Source: Cyclobacteriaceae bacterium | Lineage (GTDB): Bacteria > Bacteroidota > Bacteroidia > Cytophagales > Cyclobacteriaceae | Length of the DNA: 17,428 nucleotides | NCBI GenBank assembly: GCA_025455225.1 | Contig: JALOMY010000019.1 | Location: 1-17,428, forward strand | Reading direction: 5' to 3' | Shown: positions 14,252 through 17,428 of the stretch, piece after piece | Layout: every line of letters begins with the position of its first letter | How positions within the stretch are numbered: the stretch's first letter is position 1 | The notes under the pieces: model-generated | The model's input: the letters and a program-made list of their open reading frames with translations, nothing else | Database searches by the model: none | What the model was told of the DNA's origin: nothing | Made by a program: the position numbers and the translations under genes

Positions 14252-15613
14252 TTACGATTCGTTATGCAAGGGAAGGGTAATTCGCACCAACGTACCCTTA
14301 TTTATTTTGGATTGAACCTCCAGCTTGCCCTGATGGAGTTCAACAATACGAAGGGTTAAGGGGATACCAATTCCGGTTCCCCGGATTTGCCTTACATTAT
14401 CGGCCCGGAAAAAGGGCTGAGTGATTTTAGGAATATCTTCCTGTGCAATACCGATACCCTGATCTTTCACTGAAATTGCAACCTCATTGCTGCCTACGGA
14501 TATAAACACATGAACGGGAGCATCGTGTGAAAATTTGCTGGCATTATCGAAAATATTAATCAGGGCCGTCTCCAGAAGATTTACATTTCCAAAAACATGA
14601 GGCCCGGTTTTTTGCGGATTTATGTCAAAATCAAAACGGATCTGATTGGCCGGATTTAATAATTCATATTTCCTTAATGAATCGGACAACAATTTATTGA
14701 GGGAAATACGCTCACGTTTAATATCAGTCGGACTGAAGCTTACGTTTGAAAGTTGAAGCAGATTGTTCACCAGCATATTCAGGCGATCGGCCTCCTGAAT
14801 GATTATTCGCAGCGACTCTCTATATTCAGCAGATGACCGGTCCTTCTCCAAGGCAACCTCAGCCTCTCCTATAATTGCGGTTAAAGGATTTCTGATTTCA
14901 TGGGAAGCATTGGCCACAAATAGTTTCTGCGAACTAAATGCAGCATCTAACCGGTCAAGAAGATTATTAAATGCAATAGCCAGTTCACCGAGTTCGTCAT
15001 TCGGATTGAATACTGTTAATCGTTCATGGATATTTTTCACACTAATGCTGTTGGCATTCGATATTTTTCGGGAGATCGGTTTAATTAATCGTTGTGAAAT
15101 AAAATAGCTCAACAGGGTAATGACCAGAACACAGCCTATCAACGCACCGATAATGATATTGCGGAGATTTCGTAAAACGCGTATACCCACTTTGTCAACA
15201 GCAGTAACCAATACCGCATATTGCCCATCCTGTAAATTAAAGATGCGTCCCGACCCCTGGATGGTGTCCCGGGAAAATTCTGAGGTTCCATTCTCAACAA
15301 GAAGAGTAAGGAATTCAGCCGGATAAGGGTGCTTCAGGTTTCTTTGCCATTCCTCGTTTACTTTGACTACTTCTTCAGTTTCATCCGGAAGAGAATAAAG
15401 AAATTCCTGACGAATTTTTTCATACTCTTCTTCCGTGAAGGATTCCCGCTCCAGAAAAATCTTTTCGGCAAGATCGACCCGGGTTTTCAGGCGCTGAAAA
15501 AATTCATTCTTTCTGTATTCGGATGAGAAAAAGAAAACTGAAAGACCAAATCCCAGCAAGATCAACGATGAAGCAATACTGAATTGAATAGTAATTCTAT
15601 GCCGGATCTTCAC
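14252..15613 (-). CDS. Sensor histidine kinase, partner of the adjacent response regulator
   Basis: The start is a GTG at 15613 inside the end of the response regulator gene, a 17-base overlap that implies coupled translation and a true pair. The 453-residue protein has a first membrane helix at about 9-29, a roughly 120-residue periplasmic sensor segment, a second helix at 152-172 and a HAMP domain to about 225. The phosphoacceptor is His238 in NASHEIRNPL. The kinase core shows the N box (Asn353 to Asn357 in NIFDN), G1 with Asp384 in DQGIGIA, and G2 at 412-417 (GTGIGI). It should autophosphorylate and pass the phosphate to the regulator. The sensor segment has no motif I recognise, so the signal is unknown. 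Architecture is close to OmpR-partner kinases of the metal/envelope-stress type, but that is not diagnostic. Confidence 0.95.
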   Translation of the reverse strand: MKIRHRITIQFSIASSLILLGFGLSVFFFSSEYRKNEFFQRLKTRVDLAEKIFLERESFTEEEYEKIRQEFLYSLPDETEEVVKVNEEWQRNLKHPYPAEFLTLLVENGTSEFSRDTIQGSGRIFNLQDGQYAVLVTAVDKVGIRVLRNLRNIIIGALIGCVLVITLLSYFISQRLIKPISRKISNANSISVKNIHERLTVFNPNDELGELAIAFNNLLDRLDAAFSSQKLFVANASHEIRNPLTAIIGEAEVALEKDRSSAEYRESLRIIIQEADRLNMLVNNLLQLSNVSFSPTDIKRERISLNKLLSDSLRKYELLNPANQIRFDFDINPQKTGPHVFGNVNLLETALINIFDNASKFSHDAPVHVFISVGSNEVAISVKDQGIGIAQEDIPKITQPFFRADNVRQIRGTGIGIPLTLRIVELHQGKLEVQSKINKGTLVRITLPLHNES

Positions 15614-16286
15614 GCTTGATATCTTTAATGGTATAGCCCATGCCCACCACCGTCTTGATTAATGGATATGGAAAATCATGGTCAATTTTTTTTCGCAGGT
15701 AGTTAATATAAACATCCACCACATTGGTACCCAGATCGTGGTTGATGTCCCAGACATTTTCAAGAATATCAGTCCGTGAGACAACCTTGTTTTTGTTTTG
15801 GAGTAAATATTCCAATAGCCGGAATTCCCGGGCTGTTAATTCGATTTTCTTATCTCCCCGAAATACTTCCTTTGCGTCCAGGTCGAGCTTCAGATCATTA
15901 ACGGTTAATACTTTACTGACAATGGATTTTCTCCTGGCCAATGCCTGAACTCGGGCCAGCAGTTCACGAAATTTAAAGGGCTTGGTCAGGTAATCATCGG
16001 CCCCCACAGTAAGGCCATCAACAATATCATCCGTAGTCCCTAATGCTGTAAGCATTAAAACCGGGGTTTGATCTTTATGTTCGAGCCGGAGTTTGGCGCA
16101 TAATTCAAGACCGTTCATCCCCGGCATAACAACATCGAGGATAATCACATCAAAGGCATCACTCAACGCCATGGTCAGGCCTGTAACACCATCAAATGCC
16201 TGAAGCACTTTTATGCCATTTTCTTCCAATCCTTTCCGAATGAAAGAAGCTACACGCTGTTCATCTTCGATCAGGAGAACTTTCAT
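15597..16286 (-). CDS. OmpR/PhoB-family response regulator
   Basis: The ATG at 16286 gives a 229-residue protein starting MKVLLIEDEQRVA; an in-frame TTG one codon earlier is not needed. The receiver domain has the acidic pair Glu7-Asp8, phosphoacceptor Asp51 in ILDVVMPGMNG, Thr80 and Lys102 in YLTKPFKFREL. The C-terminal half is a winged-helix DNA-binding domain with ELTAREFRLLEYLLQNKNKV and DVYINYLRKKID, characteristic of OmpR-type regulators. All residues needed for phosphorylation are present. The last 17 bases overlap the kinase gene. The SulP-Usp pair lies downstream on the same strand and is a possible target. Upstream gap 16287-16361 holds an inverted repeat, CAAGTT/AACTTG (16308-16313 and 16324-16329), which could be an autoregulatory site but is short. 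Confidence 0.95.
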   Translation of the reverse strand: MKVLLIEDEQRVASFIRKGLEENGIKVLQAFDGVTGLTMALSDAFDVIILDVVMPGMNGLELCAKLRLEHKDQTPVLMLTALGTTDDIVDGLTVGADDYLTKPFKFRELLARVQALARRKSIVSKVLTVNDLKLDLDAKEVFRGDKKIELTAREFRLLEYLLQNKNKVVSRTDILENVWDINHDLGTNVVDVYINYLRKKIDHDFPYPLIKTVVGMGYTIKDIKREDPA

Positions 16287-16361
16287 CAATCATATTCTGA
16301 AGTGCTTCAAGTTACACAATTTGAACTTGCTTCGTTAATGCCGCTTGATTAACAAAGGCTT

Positions 16362-16979
16362 TCAGCGCTTTAGTAATTTGAATCCAATTTCCCGGCCTTG
16401 CCCTCGCATCATAGCCAGATTGATCCAGAAAAAGGCGAACTGCTCCATCAACTGGAATTTATCGTTACCACCTACATCATAACACTCGGCAAACCCTGCA
16501 TCCAGCGCCAGCTGCCGTACGATCTTCTTGCCGTGCTCACTGTCTCCGGCCATGAACATATCGATTGCCAAATTCCCATACACCGGATTCTTCATGTTGT
16601 TAAACCCGGTAGTGTTAAAACTTTTCACTACATCGCGGGTGGGGGTATTCGCCAGGATAGCATCGGCCGTGTTGGTAAACCCAACAGGACCGCGCCCCAT
16701 AACTACGTTCATAGCATCAATGATTACTTTACCCGAAGTATCGCCCAATGATTTAGCCACGTCAACAGCTGCTGGTGCTGGTGTTGCTACCAGGATGACT
16801 TCGGCATTACGCACGGCATCCTGTATAGGATGCACCGAAGTGTTGGCATTACCCAATAATTCCTTCCCTTTGAAGTCGTTCACATCCTGCACTCCTAAAA
16901 GAATAGTGTGCCCTGCTTTTGACCAGGCGGTGGCCAGTGCTCCGCCCACGTTTCCTGTTCCGATTATAGCGATTTTCAT
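16362..16979 (-). CDS. F420-dependent NADP oxidoreductase-like (NAD(P)-binding) protein
   Basis: The 205-residue product opens with a Rossmann strand-loop-helix MKIAIIGTGNVGGALATAW, its GxGxxG at residues 7-12, followed by further strands ending in VILVATPAPA and VIIDAMNVV. A VVKSFNTTGFNNMKNP stretch and a closing MEQFAFFWINLAM helix match the family that includes archaeal F420:NADP oxidoreductase and the dinucleotide-binding domain of STEAP reductases. In Bacteroidota, which generally lack F420, the members probably act as NAD(P)H oxidoreductases of unknown substrate. The protein is soluble. The ATG at 16979 places the first strand directly at the N-terminus. The gene ends 75 bases before the response regulator start on the same strand, so co-transcription is possible. 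The gap 16980-17125 holds AT-rich DNA and no feature I can defend. Confidence 0.88.
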   Translation of the reverse strand: MKIAIIGTGNVGGALATAWSKAGHTILLGVQDVNDFKGKELLGNANTSVHPIQDAVRNAEVILVATPAPAAVDVAKSLGDTSGKVIIDAMNVVMGRGPVGFTNTADAILANTPTRDVVKSFNTTGFNNMKNPVYGNLAIDMFMAGDSEHGKKIVRQLALDAGFAECYDVGGNDKFQLMEQFAFFWINLAMMRGQGREIGFKLLKR

Positions 16980-17125
16980 TATATGTTTTTTTATTAAATA
17001 ATAAGCGTTATTTCATTTAAACTAAAATACATCTGCCGAAGACAATTTTTCCGGAGATCTTTTGAAGTGAACCTGTATTTGTTGTATATAAAATTGGCAA
17101 TGACTCAATCACAAATCTTTATACA

Positions 17126-17428
17126 TTAAAAAAGTACCTGATCAACTGGCTCTAGTTTTAAAGGCAATTCAGTTTCACCCAACATTTCCAACAGGTCTCG
17201 TTCGATTGTATTGCACAATGCCGACAACGGTACATCCGTAACGCGGTTTTCGAACGGATCTTCATTCACCTCCCCCACCTTTGCGAGTATGGAAAAGACA
17301 AATGAAATTATTAATGAAATCGGAATCATAAGGTAATCCAGTCCCATACGGCTGAAATCTCCAATCAGGGAAAAAGGCAGAAGCAGGATAAATGTGTAAA
17401 GAAATAACCTCGTGAAATAATCGTACTG
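17126..17428 (-). CDS. Bestrophin-family channel, C-terminal part, truncated by the window edge
   Basis: The frame is open on the minus strand from the window end at 17428 to the TAA at 17126-17128, giving the last 100 residues. It starts QYDYFTRLFLYTFILLLPFS, continues with a second hydrophobic helix (LMIPISLIISFVFSILAKVG) and then the diagnostic NEDPFENR and DVPLSALCNTIERDLLEML segments, which match the ion-DPF-x-DLPL end of bestrophins (UPF0187 proteins). Bestrophins are pentameric channels for chloride and bicarbonate in eukaryotes; bacterial homologues have been found to carry cations in some cases, so selectivity cannot be assumed. An internal ATG at 17347 is within the frame and not the start. 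It is on the same strand as the F420-like gene, 146 bases away. Confidence 0.88.
   Translation of the reverse strand, partial: QYDYFTRLFLYTFILLLPFSLIGDFSRMGLDYLMIPISLIISFVFSILAKVGEVNEDPFENRVTDVPLSALCNTIERDLLEMLGETELPLKLEPVDQVLF

Noticed and set aside
14232..14268. Imperfect inverted repeat TGCGTAACGA / TCGTTATGCA across the histidine kinase stop
   Set aside because: It has a mismatch, long spacer and overlaps coding sequence; no T-run; likely chance.
16528..17001. Plus-strand frame of 157 codons
   Set aside because: It is wholly antisense to the well-supported F420-like oxidoreductase gene and its translation shows no domain pattern.
17040..17125. Loose inverted repeat around ATTTGT/ACAAAT after the bestrophin gene
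   Set aside because: Long AT-rich loop and mismatches make it unlikely as a terminator.
1..17428. Search for CRISPR arrays, tRNA or rRNA genes, insertion sequences, prophage or toxin-antitoxin genes
   Set aside because: No regularly spaced repeats, RNA gene signatures, transposase or integrase motifs were seen on either strand; the window reads as stable chromosomal genes.

Overview
The window looks like ordinary chromosome from a Bacteroidota bacterium, most likely of the order Cytophagales (inference). The evidence is a gldC gliding gene, a TonB-dependent receptor with an N-terminal carboxypeptidase-regulatory-like domain, lipoproteins with Bacteroidota-style signal peptides, weak or absent Shine-Dalgarno sequences, and moderate GC with AT-rich intergenic gaps. 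I see no rRNA, tRNA, CRISPR, insertion sequence, phage or plasmid genes, and no gene-free stretch longer than 300 bases.

Plus-strand part (1-5857). The window opens inside the 3' end of an acetoacetyl-CoA synthetase gene, followed closely by gldC. After a 141-base gap holding two inverted repeats comes a two-gene unit: a 919-residue TonB-dependent receptor and, 34 bases later, an SGNH/GDSL-hydrolase-like lipoprotein, closed by a clear intrinsic terminator. This pair could handle and import an ester or lipid-like substrate at the outer membrane. A small unrecognised 82-residue gene follows.

Minus-strand part (5869-17428). Read in transcription order from the right edge, this strand holds: the C-terminal end of a bestrophin-family channel; an F420-dependent NADP oxidoreductase-like protein; an OmpR-type response regulator overlapping its histidine kinase; a SulP-family anion transporter tightly coupled to a tandem universal stress protein, ending in a terminator; the metallophosphoesterase PdeM; an unrecognised lipoprotein ending in a terminator; a 1017-residue ABCG-like transporter fusing TerB-like, FHA-like, ATPase and membrane parts; and a DUF218/ElyC-like membrane protein.

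How the genes may work together. The two-component system lies directly upstream of, and in line with, the SulP-Usp pair, with a bestrophin nearby, so the right half may be a small anion (possibly bicarbonate or chloride) and stress-response neighbourhood. The ABC transporter, lipoprotein and ElyC-like protein all point to the cell envelope. The least ordinary items are the TerB/FHA/ABCG fusion with its very large loop, the receptor/SGNH-lipoprotein pair with atypical catalytic blocks, and the unidentified 295-residue lipoprotein. None of these proves a new system.
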